From Flaccisagitta enflata (Eukaryota; Chaetognatha; Sagittoidea; Aphragmophora), in the NCBI GenBank assembly GCA_965153355.1, contig OZ231126.1:58652001-58716000 (forward strand): DNA of 64,000 nucleotides, read 5' to 3'. This document shows, in pieces, positions 1-10,927 of the stretch. How positions within the stretch are numbered: the stretch's first letter is position 1; each line of letters begins with the position of its first letter. The notes under the pieces are model-generated. The model had not been told where the DNA came from and ran no database searches. It saw nothing but the letters and a program-made list of their open reading frames with translations. The translations under genes were made by a program, and so were the position numbers.

Positions 1-160
1 CCAAGAGGGCTAAATTGAGGCCTTGGAGGGCTAATCTGAGGTGTTGATGGTCAACAGGGGGGGACGGAAGGAAGGACGGATGGACGTAGGACGGACGGAC
101 GTCTCGAAATTTCCCGTGTTCTACAGGACATCGCATCCGCCCTTTGGGGCCGCTGCCCAA
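1..160. repeat. FBa fold-back element, right half
   Basis: About 20 bp units (GGCCTTGGAGGGCTAATCTG type) are followed by an ACGG-rich stretch. The conserved right arm comes next: TGTTCTACAGGACATC, then a GGGGCCGCTGCCC-like end. The left half lies outside the window. Confidence 0.75.
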
Positions 161-200
161 AAACGGAAAGAAAGAGTGGAATATTGACTACATGACTTAC

Positions 201-317
201 AGGATAGATGGCTCTGGCGCTGTCGTGGATGGATAAGATGTGTGTAATTTGGTTCTCCACAAGTTGATCCTCGTCCTTGGCATCTCGCAAGTTGCCCAGA
301 TATAAGCCCGGGATGAT
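201..317 (-). CDS. Dual-specificity phosphatase (DUSP22/DUSP15-like), one internal exon
   Basis: Read on the minus strand, this exon gives 39 codons in frame. It starts IIPGLYLGNLRDAKDEDQ, continues LVENQITHILSI and ends HDSARAIYP. This matches the N-terminal part of the DUSP22/DUSP15 (JSP-1) catalytic domain, where an 'ILPGLYIGN...THILSVHDSAR' block precedes the active-site loop. These are small cytosolic or membrane-associated phosphatases acting on phosphotyrosine and phosphothreonine in signalling proteins. The exon is bounded on the minus strand by an acceptor (TTTTACATCAG, just above 317) and a consensus donor GTAAGT (200 down to 195). Both ends are phase 0, as expected for the family's second coding exon. 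The short first exon (about 7 residues) should lie at higher coordinates but was not found. The HCxxxxxR active site would be to the left of base 1. The match is to the conserved block only, so DUSP22 and DUSP15 cannot be told apart. Confidence 0.85.
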
Positions 318-368
318 CTGATGTAAAATTGAGGGCAAGCGGAAAATAAAGAGGGTTTGAAGATGTTT

Positions 369-711
369 TTTTTGGGCAGCGGTCCCAAAGGGGTCAATGA
401 CCTAGGCTTTCACACATATGGGGGATTTTCTCCTTCTTCTCTTACGTACCCCCCCCCTCCCCCCAGCCTCAAGGCCCATATCTCAGCCTCGAGGCCCAAA
501 TCCCAGTTTTGAGGCCCAAATCCCAACCTCCAGGCCTCAATCCTCACCCCAAGGCCCAAATTCCAGCCTCATGGATTCAGCCTCAAGACTGATTTGGGCC
601 TTTATGTTGGGATATGCCTTCGAGGCTGAGAGGGCCCGGAGGTTGGGGAGGGGGTAGAGGAAAATAAGAAGGAGAAAATCCCCCTCATGTGTGAAAGCAT
701 AGGTCACCGAT
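369..711. repeat. FBa fold-back element, complete
   Basis: The left arm (GCAGCGGTCCCAAAGGGG, then GACCTAGGCTTTCACAC and a GGGGATTTTCTCC block) is the inverted complement of the right arm ending GAAAGCATAGGTCACCGA. The loop is an array of about 18-20 bp units (CAGCCTCAAGGCCCATATCT type) that is itself partly inverted. It abuts the phosphatase exon's upstream intron. Confidence 0.75.
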
Positions 712-1312
<601 letters not shown>

Positions 1313-1511
1313 AGAGAAAAGCTAAGTTTACAGGCGACTTTCTGGTAAAAGGAGGAAGAGGAGGAAGAGGAAGAGGAGGAAGAGGAAGAGGAAGAGGAGA
1401 AGGGTCAGTAGCCATAACCGATTGAAACCGCATAAATGAGTAGCAATCGATAATGCAGGTAACAGCTATTTACTAATCGACCAAAGGATGATATAGGGTA
1501 CTCGCCAATGG

Positions 1512-1624
1512 ATAGTCACCGACCCCTTCGGGGCCGCTGCCCTGCTCCCCTCAACTTCAGCCACAACCTACTTAAGCAGGGCACGGGTACTGCTGACCAT
1601 CTAATGCTTTTGCCACTATTTCAA
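1512..1624. repeat. FBa right terminus
   Basis: Holds CGGGGCCGCTGCCCTGC, then GCAGGGCACGGGTACTGCTG and GACCATCTAATGCTTTTGC. This is the outer terminal part of the FBa family, whose ends read GCTTTTGCGACTATT. Confidence 0.65.
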
Positions 1625-1721
1625 ATGATGTAACGCTTACTTTATAGTTTGCAATGAACATTAATACAGCTTTTAAACAAGGCCAAGTAGGCCAATATGG
1701 AGCGACATGTGGATCGTCGAA

Positions 1722-1802
1722 CGAATGCGTTACCGACAGACCGACCAACCAACCAACTGACGGACATAGCCAGTTATAGAGATCCTTGTCGCACCTAAAA
1801 AC
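1722..1802 (-). mobile_element. HP-C-like element, head end only
   Basis: Reverse orientation. GACCGACCAACC tract, then GTTATAGAGATCC, TGTCGCACC and TAAAAA. The hairpin is partly decayed. Confidence 0.5.
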
Positions 1803-1807
1803 CATGC

Positions 1808-2292
1808 TTTTGTACAGCGGCCCTGAAGGGGTCGATGACCTATGCTTTCAGTGAAAGCCTTTCACACAGGGGAATTTTTTCCTTCTTCTCCTTCTCCTTT
1901 GTACCCCCCCCCCCTGTCCAGGCCCATATCTCAGCCTCGAGGCCCATATCCCACCCTTGAGGCCCAAATCCCACTCTTTGAGGCCCAAATCCCAACCTAA
2001 AGGCCCAAATTTTATCTCAAGGTTAAAATCCCTTCTACAAAGCCCAAATTCCAGCTTTGAAGGATTTGGGCCTCAAGGGTGGGATATGGACCTCGAGGCT
2101 GAGATATGGGCCTGGAGGTTAGGGGAGGGGGACGGAGGAGGAGAAGAAGAAGGAGAAGAAGGAGAAAATTCCCGTGTGTGAAAGCATAGGTCATCGACCC
2201 CTTTGGGGCCGCTGCCCTGCTCCTACTTGAACTTCAACCCACTTAGGCAGGGTACGGGTACCGCTGACTATCTAACGCTTTTGCGACTATTT
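1808..2292. repeat. FBa fold-back element with outer terminus
   Basis: Left arm CAGCGGCCCTGAAGGGGTCG and GACCTATGCTTTCA. The loop carries 18-20 bp units on both strands. The right arm is GTGTGAAAGCATAGGTCATC followed by GGGGCCGCTGCCCTGC, the outer segment CGGGTACCGCTGAC and CTAACGCTTTTGCGACTATT. Confidence 0.75.
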
Positions 2293-2322
2293 GTCCTCAT
2301 GTCTGATGACAACCAAATCCTG

Positions 2323-2529
2323 TTTTTAGTTGCGGACACGCAACTCTATAAGAGGCTTTGTCCGTCCGTCGGTCGGTCGGTCGGTTGGTCGGTCCGTGGA
2401 CACGAGTCGAAAAGTGCGAAAATGAGCGTTTTAGATGTTTTTTTTGTGTGTATGGGCACGGGGTATGGATGGGGGTGGGATGCCCCTGCCCACCTGTCCG
2501 CAACTGATGGCCGTGTATCCGGCCTTGTT
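2323..2529 (+). mobile_element. HP-B hairpin-headed element, complete
   Basis: Head TTTTTAG with stem-loop AGTTGCGGACACGCAACT, then CTCTATAAGAGGCTTTGTCC and a CGGT tetranucleotide tract. The body contains GTCGAAAAGTGCG and TGCCCCTGCCCACC. The internal arm copy is GTCCGCAACT and the tail is GCCGTGTATCCGGCCTTGTT. No coding capacity. The architecture (terminal hairpin, sub-terminal inverted repeat, microsatellite core) fits non-autonomous Helitron/Helentron-type elements; that assignment is inference. Confidence 0.8.
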
Positions 2530-2604
2530 CTCAAAAATGATGTCATGAACTCATATAAAATTATCATTTACTGCTATCCATTCCCATCCTTATCAATTTG
2601 CTCA

Positions 2605-2827
2605 TTTTAGTTGCAGACACGCAACTCTGTAAGAGGCTTTGTCCGTCCTCGGTCGGTTGTTCCGTAGAGGTGATCGAGTCGAAAAGTGGGAAATTGGGCA
2701 TTTTAGAAGCTTTTTGTGTGTTTGTCTGTGTTGGAAGGGGGGTTGGGAGGGGCGTTTGGTGTGGATAGGGGTTGGCTGCCCCTGCCCACCCGTCCGCAAC
2801 GATATTGTGACCCCGCGTCACTTGTTC
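2605..2827 (+). mobile_element. HP-B element with alternative tail
   Basis: Head AGTTGCAGACACGCAACT, CTCTGTAAGAGGCTTTGTCC, body as in the copy just upstream, and internal GTCCGCAACG. The tail is the alternative ending ATATTGTGACCCCGCGTCAC then TTGTT rather than the CCGGCC tail. It starts about 75 bp after the previous copy ends. Confidence 0.8.
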
Positions 2828-2925
2828 CTACGAACATGCAAGTAAACGGCAGTAACGGAAACGTTTGGCACACTGACATTTAGTCATCAGAACTTTGCCC
2901 TCACTATGCAAATCTACCAATAATT

Positions 2926-3612
2926 TGGAAAAAAGTCGAGATTCGAAGATTCGAAGACTTTTTGATTTCCGCGAAGAAAAGTTATTTTCCCTTTTTCTCA
3001 TGAAGCGTTTGAGAAAGTTGCTGCTTTTCTGGAGCTGAATGGGACTACGCATGAGATTAATAGCTAAGAAAGAACTAATTCTCCTCTTTCAGACGATTTC
3101 CAGCAAGCAGAATCTAAAAGGATCGATAGTTTTGGAGCTATGATTTTGAATCTTTTTTTTATTTTTCCGCATTTTCGCGTTTTCCTCAAAAAACGAGGAA
3201 TCGAGTTAGCTAGTTCGTTCGAACTTTGAAATGTCCTAGGTGATAATTATGCATCCTGGCAGCACAGTCTCTTTCTCATTTCAACTCCGGACTCTATGAG
3301 AGGCTTTGTCTGTCAGTCCATCCATCGGTCTGTTGGTCCGTCTGTCCATCCAATTGGAAAAGTGGAGAAACAAGCGGTCTAGATACTTGTGTGGGGGTCT
3401 GGGTATGATGGTTGATGCCCTGTCCACAACGATATTGGATATTCTGTGTTACATGTTTTTCTGTTTCTCTCTCTGTCTCTCTCTCTATTTTCTTCTGTCT
3501 GTCTGTGTGTGTGTGTGTGTATTCTTCTTCTTCTTCTTCTTCTCTCTCTTCTTCCTCCACCTCCTCCCTTTACGACTTTTTTCCTACGGCGATTAGCCGC
3601 CTTTATTGGTAT
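2926..3612. repeat. Dispersed ~700 bp repeat, copy 1 (see 19061)
   Basis: Shares ordered blocks with 19061-19866. These are the TCATGAAGCGTTTGAGAAAG block, AATAGCTAAGAAAGA, CATCCTGGCAGCACAGTCTC, a headless HP-B body (3285-3455), a CT/GT-rich tract, and the 40 bp motif with CGGCGATTAGCCGCC at its end. It is a composite repeat copied as a unit. Confidence 0.7.
3571..3612. repeat. 40 bp CGGCGATTAGCCGCC motif, copy 1
   Basis: TACGACTTTTTTCCTACGGC followed by GATTAGCCGCCTTTATTGGT. The GGCG..CGCC parts can pair. It lies directly beside a CT-rich microsatellite, like the three other copies (19824, 46207, 59629). Confidence 0.75.
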
Positions 3613-3884
3613 TGTATTTGACAGAGCAGAACCGTTTTTCTGTCCGCAACAATCTTCTTATTTCTTATCAATTGATTCTTGTTTCCTCTTTTTACTATAC
3701 TGCTGCCCAATGACCTAAATGCCCCTGTCCGTTTGAACACGATTGACTTTTTTTTGTTGTTAATGATACTCATAAACGACAATTGGCCTTGCCAAACGCT
3801 GCTTGGTTGCGCCAGCTCCCGGGCGCGGGGAGAATCGTAGTCATTTACTGATTGGCGGAAAAGCAAACGAGCGCCGGAGTTATC

Positions 3885-3999
<115 letters not shown>

Positions 4000-4163
4000 T
4001 GTGTGTCTTTTCGCACGTGTTCCTGTGCACCCGGTTTTATCCTTCAGTTTCCCTTTTTAGTCGCTTGCTAAGCGACTCCATAACAGGGCGTGTCCCTCGG
4101 TCTGTCGGTTGGTTGGTAACGCGAAATTCTGGATTACGCTAAATCGGCTGAAATAATGGCTTT

Positions 4164-4251
4164 TGGGCATTACGGCCCCTGCCCAGCCACGTAACAGCCC
4201 CGCCTACCCACTCACAGCCCCTGCCCAACCGCATTACTGCCCCTACCCAGG
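4164..4251. repeat. Short tandem of GCCCCTGCCCA units
   Basis: Four or so degenerate copies of about 22 bp containing CAGCCCCTGCCCAACCGC. The same GCCCCTGCCCA block occurs once in each HP body. Confidence 0.6.
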
Positions 4252-4299
4252 GATGTGGAAGCGTTCGATTTTTATGCCGCTTCCACTACCAATTTACAG

Positions 4300-4857
4300 T
4301 TTAACTAGTCATCCACGGATTGCACATGGTCAGCGGTACCCGATGCCCTGCTGGGAGTGATTCAGTGATGAAGTGGAGTGAGAGCAGGACAGCGGCCCCA
4401 AAGGGCCGATGTCCTGTAGATCACAGGGGGGAATTTCCAGACGTCCTGAGGGGGCATATTTTTTTAGATAACTAATTTAGGCCACTGAAAGCATATTTGA
4501 AGGTTGGAGGGCAGAATTAGGGCTTGGAGAGCAGATTTGAGGTTTTGAGGGCAAATTTGAGCCACGGACGGCTGGTTTGATGCTTTAGAGGCTAATTGAA
4601 GGTCTGGAGGGCAGATTTGAGATCTGGAGGGCAGATTTGAGGCTGAGGGGGCTGATTATAAGCCTAGAAGGCTGAGTTGAGGCCTCGAAGACTAAATTGA
4701 GGGCAGGGAGGGCAGATTTGAGGTCTTGATGGCCAACGGGGGGGGGGGGGATGGAAGAACGAACGGTAGAACCGACGGACGGACGGACGGACGTCTGGAA
4801 ATTCCCCCCTGTGTTCTACAGGACATCGGCCCTTTGGGGCCGCTGCCCAAAAACTAG
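4300..4857. repeat. FBa fold-back element, CTAGTCATCCA subtype
   Basis: Starts with TAGTCATCCACGGATTGCAC and CATGGTCAGCGGTACCC. Left arm CAGCGGCCCCAAAGGGCCGA and TGTCCTGTAGATCACAGGGG. The loop carries 20-22 bp units (GGTCTGGAGGGCAGATTTGA) and an ACGG tract. The right arm is TGTGTTCTACAGGACATCGG then GGGGCCGCTGCCC. The same subtype occurs at 31556 and 63105. Confidence 0.75.
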
Positions 4858-4909
4858 TAGCTATCCCATCCTCCGAATTGGAAGCGGTAAATCGCGTCGG
4901 CATCCCTAC

Positions 4910-4958
4910 TACCCACCCGCAAGCGACTACTTGTTGGCCGTGTATCAGGCCTTGTTTT
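4910..4958 (+). mobile_element. HP-A tail fragment
   Basis: CACCCGCAAGCGACTAC followed by TTGGCCGTGTATCAGGCCTT. Only the 3' end of the element is present. Confidence 0.55.
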
Positions 4959-5189
4959 TTGTTCTCATTGCTCGTGCTCAAAAGATCTTAATTCCATTGT
5001 AGGTAGGACTCTCTGCGAAGCAATAGCTCTAATCGCCAAGATGGCTTACTGGTGCAATTAGATTGATTGCATTGTAATTAGCCGATTTGACATTCGTGCC
5101 ATTTGTAAATACCAAAAACAGTATGCGGTCAGGATTCCCGTTATCAAATATCTCAATTCTAAGGGTTTGAATAAAAACAAGGTCGTTAT

Positions 5190-5435
5190 ACCTAAGTCGC
5201 GTGCGTCGGCACTTTCAAAAACAGTGAGGTAGACAGACAGACAAACGATTTTTTTTCAAAAAGACATTTCAAACAGCTATTTACTACTCCAAGCTTCTTC
5301 TCCACAATTCAGAGACATGAAAAACATGATAAAAAGCCTTTAAAACGACTTTGTTACGGACCGACCGACGGACCGACCGACCGACCGACCGACCGACAAA
5401 GTGGATATAGAGTCGCGTAGCACGCGACAAAAAAA
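5190..5435 (-). mobile_element. HP-A variant, reverse orientation
   Basis: The internal arm copy AAGTCGCGTGCGTCGG lies at the left. A GACCGACC tract follows, and the head hairpin AGTCGCGTAGCACGCGAC plus A-run is at the right. The middle (CTTTAAAACGACTTTGTTAC) matches another copy at 61122-61332, so this is a distinct subtype. Confidence 0.65.
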
Positions 5436-5744
5436 TGGACCCATCCCAATTTCTTTCCGTAAGGGTTCTAAAAAGGGTGTAGAACAGGAATTTGATATTT
5501 ATTTTTGCCAAACTCGAGCAAAAAAAAAAATAGAAACGGGTTTTTGTGCCAAAAAGTGCTATTTTCTTTAAAAAATACTATATAGAGTGACAAATATGGT
5601 GTTTTTTCTACTATTACATAGCACACTATATAATACTGATAAGTGACAAAACTTAGAACGGTTTGGCATGGACCTAAGAGGCCCAAAAATTGTTTTGAAT
5701 GGCCAAGAAGAACAAACATTGGAAAATGTTTCATTTAAAACTGA

Positions 5745-6493
5745 TTTTTAGGTGCGCCATAGTACCTCTATGAGAGGCTCTATCTGTTGGTTGGTCGGTC
5801 GGTAACGCGCGAGTTGAAAATCTCGAAAAGAAGCAAAAATCACTGGAAATGATTCAGAAATATGCTAGGATGATTTTTAGATGCGCCATAGCATCTCTAT
5901 AAGAAACTCTCTCCGTCCGTCCGTCCATCCGTCGGTCACACTCGAATGAAAAATCGCTAAAAATGTTTGTAATCAATAGAAAACTCATTTCGTTCATCAT
6001 AAATGATACTCGTCATTTCATTCACTAATATAATCAGCTACGGTTAGGTCTTATAGAGCTGGGGATAGGTCATATAGGTCTGGTGATAGGTCAGATAGGT
6101 CTTAGGATAGGTCTGATAGAGCTGGAGATAGGTCTGATAGAGCTGGGGATAGGTCTGATAGAGCTGGTGATAGGTCTGATAGAGCTCGGGATAGGTCTGA
6201 TAGAGCTCGGGAAAGGTCTGATAGAGCTCGGGAGAGGCCTGATAGAGCTCGGGATAGGTCTTATAGAGCTAGGAATGGTCTGATAGAGCTAGGGATAGGT
6301 CTGATGGAGCTGGGGATAGCTATGGATTAATAACGCCAGGCGCACCGTCTTGGCCCGTGTATCTGGCCTGGTTCTCAATTTTGCCAATTTTGACCACTTT
6401 CAGTCTTGCACTGGCCCAGTTAAACCTTTTTAGGGATAGCTATGAATTAATAACGCTCGGCGCACCGTCTTGGCCCTTGTATCCGGCCTTGTT
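5745..6493 (+). mobile_element. HP-C element, outer copy
   Basis: Head TTTTTAGGTGCGCCATAGTA then CCTCTATGAGAGGCTC and a GGTCGGTCGG tract. Its own tail, GGCGCACCGTCTTGGCCC then TTGTATCCGGCCTTGTT, ends near 6493. A second complete HP-C (5874-6373) sits inside it. Confidence 0.7.
5874..6373 (+). mobile_element. HP-C element, inner copy with 20 bp tandem array
   Basis: Head TTTTTAGATGCGCCATAGCA and TCTCTATAAG, then a CCGT tract. About 12 units of a 20 bp repeat (GGTCTGATAGAGCTGGGGAT) run from 6045 to 6320. The internal arm is GGCGCACC and the tail is GGCCCGTGTATCTGGCC. The ORF MIGQIGLRIGLIELEIG... is simply the translated array. Confidence 0.75.
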
Positions 6494-6744
6494 TGATGAA
6501 AATAGCCTTTTTAGCACCAAAAACCGTTTCTAGTTTGTTTTTTTTGGCCCGAGCTTGGCCAAAATGAACGTCATATTCTTGTTCTACACCCTTTTAAGGA
6601 CCCCTGTACAAAAATCTGTGATGGGTCCCTCTCTTTTTTTAGTTGATATATTTGCAACTCGGGTATGGAAGTAACTGACTGACCAATTTAGTTAGAAAAA
6701 AGTCTCCTACGATTGTACAATCGACTCCACTGATTATTGGATAC

Positions 6745-6931
6745 GCGATTCTACACCCCGCTTTGTCGGTCGGTCGGTCGGTCGGTCTGTTGGTCACACT
6801 TTATTTTTTTTATGATTCTTATGTTTGGACCTCACCGCTCCTGCCCTAATGGTCTAGTGACCTCAAATATGAACCCTGCCCACCCGCACGCGACTTCGGC
6901 AGCCGTGTATCCGGCCTTGTTTTTGTAAGAA
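6745..6931 (+). mobile_element. HP-A element, head decayed
   Basis: TACGCGATTCTACACCCCGC, then a GGTC tract, GGTCACACTTTA, CTCCTGCCCTAATGGTCTAG and CACCCGCACGCGACTTCGG. The tail is GCCGTGTATCCGGCCTTGTT. Confidence 0.75.
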
Positions 6932-7265
6932 TCAAATTCATAAGAACGTTGGGCTTTATACGGACATCTTCAGAAATTTAAAAATATTAGAAAGCTTTGT
7001 TTCTTACAGAATTTAAGGACATTAGGCTTAAAATTGCAAAAATTGAAGAACACTAAACTTATTGGAAAGCTTCATCACCTGGATAAATATCATGTAAATA
7101 TTTTTTGGTTACAGCGCATTTCATCCTAGTTTCATTATTCTTGAAATTCACTAAAAACCCTGCTTTGTTGGGTCATTAACATTTTCCTTCATTTTCTCCT
7201 AGAAGACAAACTCAAACCAATTAAGTAGTCAATAAACTTTTTGCCGATCTTCCAGGTAGTCCAAC
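6932..7265. other. AT-rich DNA, no gene seen
   Basis: No coding signal. Parts (TGAAATTCACTAAAAACC, TTTCATTATTCTTGA) resemble 62780-62900, so a weak dispersed repeat is likely. Confidence 0.4.
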
Positions 7266-7326
7266 CGTGCGCGTGCGTACGCGCGCGCGTGTGTGTGTGT
7301 ATGTGTGTGCGTGTGTGTGTGTGTGA
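7266..7326. repeat. Alternating purine-pyrimidine (GT/GC)n tract
   Basis: About 60 bp of GTGCGCGTGCGTACGCGCGC continuing into (GT)n. The strict purine-pyrimidine alternation with CG steps is the kind of sequence that can adopt Z-DNA. Confidence 0.85.
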
Positions 7327-7601
7327 ATTGCCCCTGCCCTAGCGCAAGCTCGTCCTTTGGTTGCCAGTATCAAGAAAGTAAAGACATCAGAGATGTTGCG
7401 GAGCGCAGGTGTTCAGGTTCACCGCCAACATCTATTTTTACCTTCTCTATCTCTTCGTCTCCCTCTGCCTGTCTGTCTCTCAGTCTGCCTGTCTGTCTCT
7501 CAGTCTACCTGTCCTGTTTTTGGTTTTTGTCTGTAGATGTTTTTTTATAACCCGTCATTTTAACCGTCCATCCAACAGTCTGTCTTTCTGTCCTTCTTTC
7601 T

Positions 7602-7603
7602 GT

Positions 7604-7695
<92 letters not shown>
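7602..7695. repeat. (CT)n microsatellite
   Basis: About 95 bp pure CT, preceded by CTGT-rich tetranucleotides. Confidence 0.97.
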
Positions 7696-7698
<3 letters not shown>

Positions 7699-8137
7699 CG
7701 ATAAACACGAGTGACACATGCGCTCAATGCGTTCACGTCCTTATCCGCATATAGCAAAATCTCGCTCATCATGTGCGTTCGCATTCGCATCCTGGATCGC
7801 ATCCTTAGTTTACAAGGATTCCTTACCCCTGATTGCAACTATAGTCGATTAGGAATTCTCCTTGCCCATTTTCGTTTTTGCCTTCAGCGTACTTGATGGT
7901 TTCTGTATTCTTTACAGCGACTTTTTTTTAACAAAAGAATAAAAGATTTCGGATTTGAACGTTTTTGTGAATATGATTTTTTGTGATCAGTAAATTCATC
8001 ACAATTTCTCTCAAACCAGCAGCGGCCAATGATTTTCGAGACCATATCTGTTAGTGACCGCCACATGCAGGAGTTGAGCTAGCTGCATTATTTCTAGTCG
8101 CAAAAAAAAAATTGAGTGACGAGGCTGGAAAAAGTAA

Positions 8138-8296
8138 AACAAGGCCGAATACACGGCAATCCAGTCGCGGACGGTTGGGCAGGAGCAGTAATGCAAAAAC
8201 CGCTCGGAATTCAAAAATGTGACCTACCAACCTACCGACCGACCTACCGACCGACCGACACAGCAAGGTGTAGAGTCGCGTGTCCGCGACTAAAAA
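8138..8296 (-). mobile_element. HP-A' element (GTCGCGGAC arm variant)
   Basis: Reverse orientation. AACAAGGCCGAATACACGGC tail, internal AGTCGCGGAC, GACCTACCGACC tract, and head AGTCGCGTGTCCGCGACT then AAAAA. Both arm copies carry the same variant, GTCGCGGAC. Confidence 0.8.
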
Positions 8297-8299
8297 CCT

Positions 8300-9412
8300 G
8301 GGGAATCCAACTGTAACCTTTTTAGAGCCCTATGCGGGGGCGTTTAGAAACGGCCCCCAAAAAACACCCAAAAAAGGCTATTTTTGGGTATTTTTGGCCA
8401 ATATTTGGTACTCAAATGGAGGCCAAGTATTTGAATTCATAGTTGGGGATGCTTCATGATGTAAGAGACTAGGAAAACAAGAATCATGATGGTGGGGCTA
8501 TAATGGGGTACCTAAAAAGGCTCAAAAAGGGCCTCTAAAGCAAAGAAGATATTAGTCTTTTTTTCATTGTGGTTACAAAAATTATTGGAATCCCTTCAGA
8601 TTTGAAATGGAAGTTCCTAGTTAATGTAACTACCATCATGTAAAATTTTGTGGCCCTCCCCAAACGGCTTCATAGGAAAATTTGCCCCCCCCCCCAAAAA
8701 AAAATCGCCTCCCAAAAATCACGTTTTTGAGTTTGTTCACCTTAAAACAATATTCAAAGGTCAGGGTACCCCAATCTTTTTTCCTCTTTTGCTAATATGA
8801 CTTGTTTGAAGGTTCCCAAAAAAATTTCAGGCCATATCTGCTAAAAAGGGCCGAGATATGACCATTATTAACTTGTTTATTAATCTATATGGCATGAAAA
8901 TGAATATTGGGCAAATTATAAAAAAACCCAAATTACTGCAATATGCAAATTAGGTTTGGGCGTAAATCCTTATAACTTGTTTAAACGCTTTTAACAGCCA
9001 TGGAATACTATCAAATTTTGCCAAGATATTAAAAATTTAGTTTTTTACCATATGTCCAGTCAAGATTTTATGCTATTTGTAACATAAAACTGTTTTTGAT
9101 AATAGAAGGAAGTGTGTCTAATTTTTTAGGCCCGGAATTCAGGAAAACAAACTTCACCTTTTTTTGGACCATTGTGCAAAAAACTGCAGACGGTTACTTT
9201 TTTTTTCAAGGCTTTTGGGTCATGCGGATATTAGACCGAAAAGTGCCCTCTTTCGCCGTGTACCAATTTCAACCCCAGCCCCGGGCGAGCCTAATTCTGA
9301 CTCAACCTCCTCAAATTGGCGAAAAATGGAAACATTAATTTCTAGCCCGGAACTCAAAAAATCGAAAAATGTTTTTCGATTTTTTTCCCAATAAAAAAAA
9401 ATTTAATGTATT
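8300..9412. other. AT-rich unassigned DNA
   Basis: No recognisable gene. It has many short phrases in ordinary repetitive style (GGGCCGAGATATGACC, AAAAATTTCAGGCC) and A/T runs. TTTAGGCCCGGAATTCAGG at about 9125 is loosely repeated near 9342. Confidence 0.4.
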
Positions 9413-9413
9413 C

Positions 9414-9478
9414 AAACATGCCTGCCCCTAGTCACCCGCGAGCGACTGCTTATTGATTGGTCAGGTATCCGGCCTTTC
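9414..9478 (+). mobile_element. HP-A tail fragment
   Basis: TGCCCCTAGTCACCCGCGAG, CGACTGC, then AGGTATCCGGCCTTTCC. Same tail as other HP-A copies, body lost. Confidence 0.5.
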
Positions 9479-9882
9479 CAGTCCTTGCGTGATTAGAGGC
9501 CATCTTCTGCTGCCGGTCGACTGTACAGTTTGGGTCGATCTACTACATCTCTAAATTCCAAAGCCTGGGATTTTCATTTAGTTATGAAACAAGTTTTCTT
9601 CCCAACCTATAGACTCGCTGAGTCATTGTTTCTACTCAGATACAGAACCAACTTCCCATCATATAAAAACGACAAATATGACAAAGAAAGAAAGTAAAAA
9701 AGCCTTTTCACGCCTTATTATTCATTGAAAGCCTCCTACTAGGGCAAAATCCCAGAAATGGTGAAGCCAAATAGTACTCTTTTGCTACTTCGGGAAAATA
9801 TCACATAACCAACTACCAAAATTTTAGTTTGCCTTCTGTCTGCCTACTTTCTAGACATGATCGAACTAAGATATCGATGTGA

Positions 9883-10043
9883 CTTTTTATTCACGGACAC
9901 GCGACTCTATAAACCACTTTTTGATTGGTCGGTCTGTCGGTCCACAGGTCGGTTTGTCCACTAGTCCGTCACAAAATCGCTTTTGGGGTTTTGCGCTCCT
10001 GCCCATTATCCGCGATTAAGGTAGCCGTGTATCTACACTTGTT
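9883..10043 (+). mobile_element. HP-A' element, diverged
   Basis: TTTTTATTCACGGACACGCG, ACTCTATAAACCAC, GGTC tract, TTGCGCTCCTGCCC, internal ATCCGCGATT, tail GTAGCCGTGTATCTACACTT. Head and internal arm both keep the CCGCG variant. Confidence 0.65.
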
Positions 10044-10838
10044 TCGTTCAATTTTACCACATCAAAGTCCGCAAGTTAATGAAAATATCTAATGGTTCGA
10101 CTGGTGTGTGGAATCGTGCCAAAAAATATCGCGGACTGGATCAAAGTTGTGACCTTTATCGAGAATATAGTCGAAGTCAGTCTTTTTACATATTCAAGAA
10201 AAACATGGTTTTCATTTTCTTATTAGAAAGTTGGGCATCTCGATTGAGCGATTGATCACTCATATGAAATTGATAAGGTAAGTAAATTTGATAATTCTCT
10301 TTGGCACCAAGCAGTATGATTTACGACAAATATGTTTTGAGTTGTGATTTATTAAAGATTCATTTTTGAAAAAATTCGAATTGAATTTTTTTCAATTTTT
10401 CATGATTTTTAGCAGGATCAATAAAACTGTATCTACGCTTGTTTAGGCATGCAAGTACAAGAAAACATGTTTATGAGGCAAATGTCACGTTTCCGCAGCA
10501 AGCTATAGGGCCCGACTTTCTACCAAGCTTCAGATGCATCATTAGCTGTGAGGGGTCCGGATGAAACACCAGTTAAAGCTCCCAAGGCTCTTGTCCTTAT
10601 TACAGATTTTTTGTTATAAAGTAATGTTGTCCAACTCCATCATATATGAGTTAAATAGTTCAAAAATTTGATATTACAAGAAGCTGAATATTGAAATTTT
10701 ACCACAAATTTCAGAATGAACCAAATCGGATTATGCATGTTAATTAGGTGAGCCAGTATCATTTCGTCCATGCATTGTTATTGTCAGAATTTTGATGATT
10801 TTGGAAATGATCATTCGAGATCTCTAATGCGATCACCA
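10044..10838. other. Unassigned AT-rich DNA
   Basis: No coding evidence and no clear repeat boundaries. It does not resemble the adjacent families. Confidence 0.35.
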
Positions 10839-10927
10839 CAGACGGACCGATGGCCGACAGACCAACAGACCAACAGACCAACGGACGGACAAAGCCTCTT
10901 ATAGAGTTGCGTGTCCGCAACTAAAAA
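10839..10927 (-). mobile_element. HP-B head fragment
   Basis: Reverse orientation. ACAGACCAACAGACCAAC tract, CAAAGCCTCTTATAGAG, and hairpin AGTTGCGTGTCCGCAACT plus AAAAAG. No tail was found to the left. Confidence 0.7.

Larger units (their letters stand above)
5435..6640. repeat. Large fold-back with ~140 bp arms around nested HP-C elements
   Basis: The arm at 5435-5575 (AAGGGTGTAGAACAGGAATT ... TAGAAACGGGTTTTTGTGCC) is the inverted complement, with divergence, of 6495-6640 (ATTCTTGTTCTACACCC). Two nested HP-C elements occupy the loop. Confidence 0.6.
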
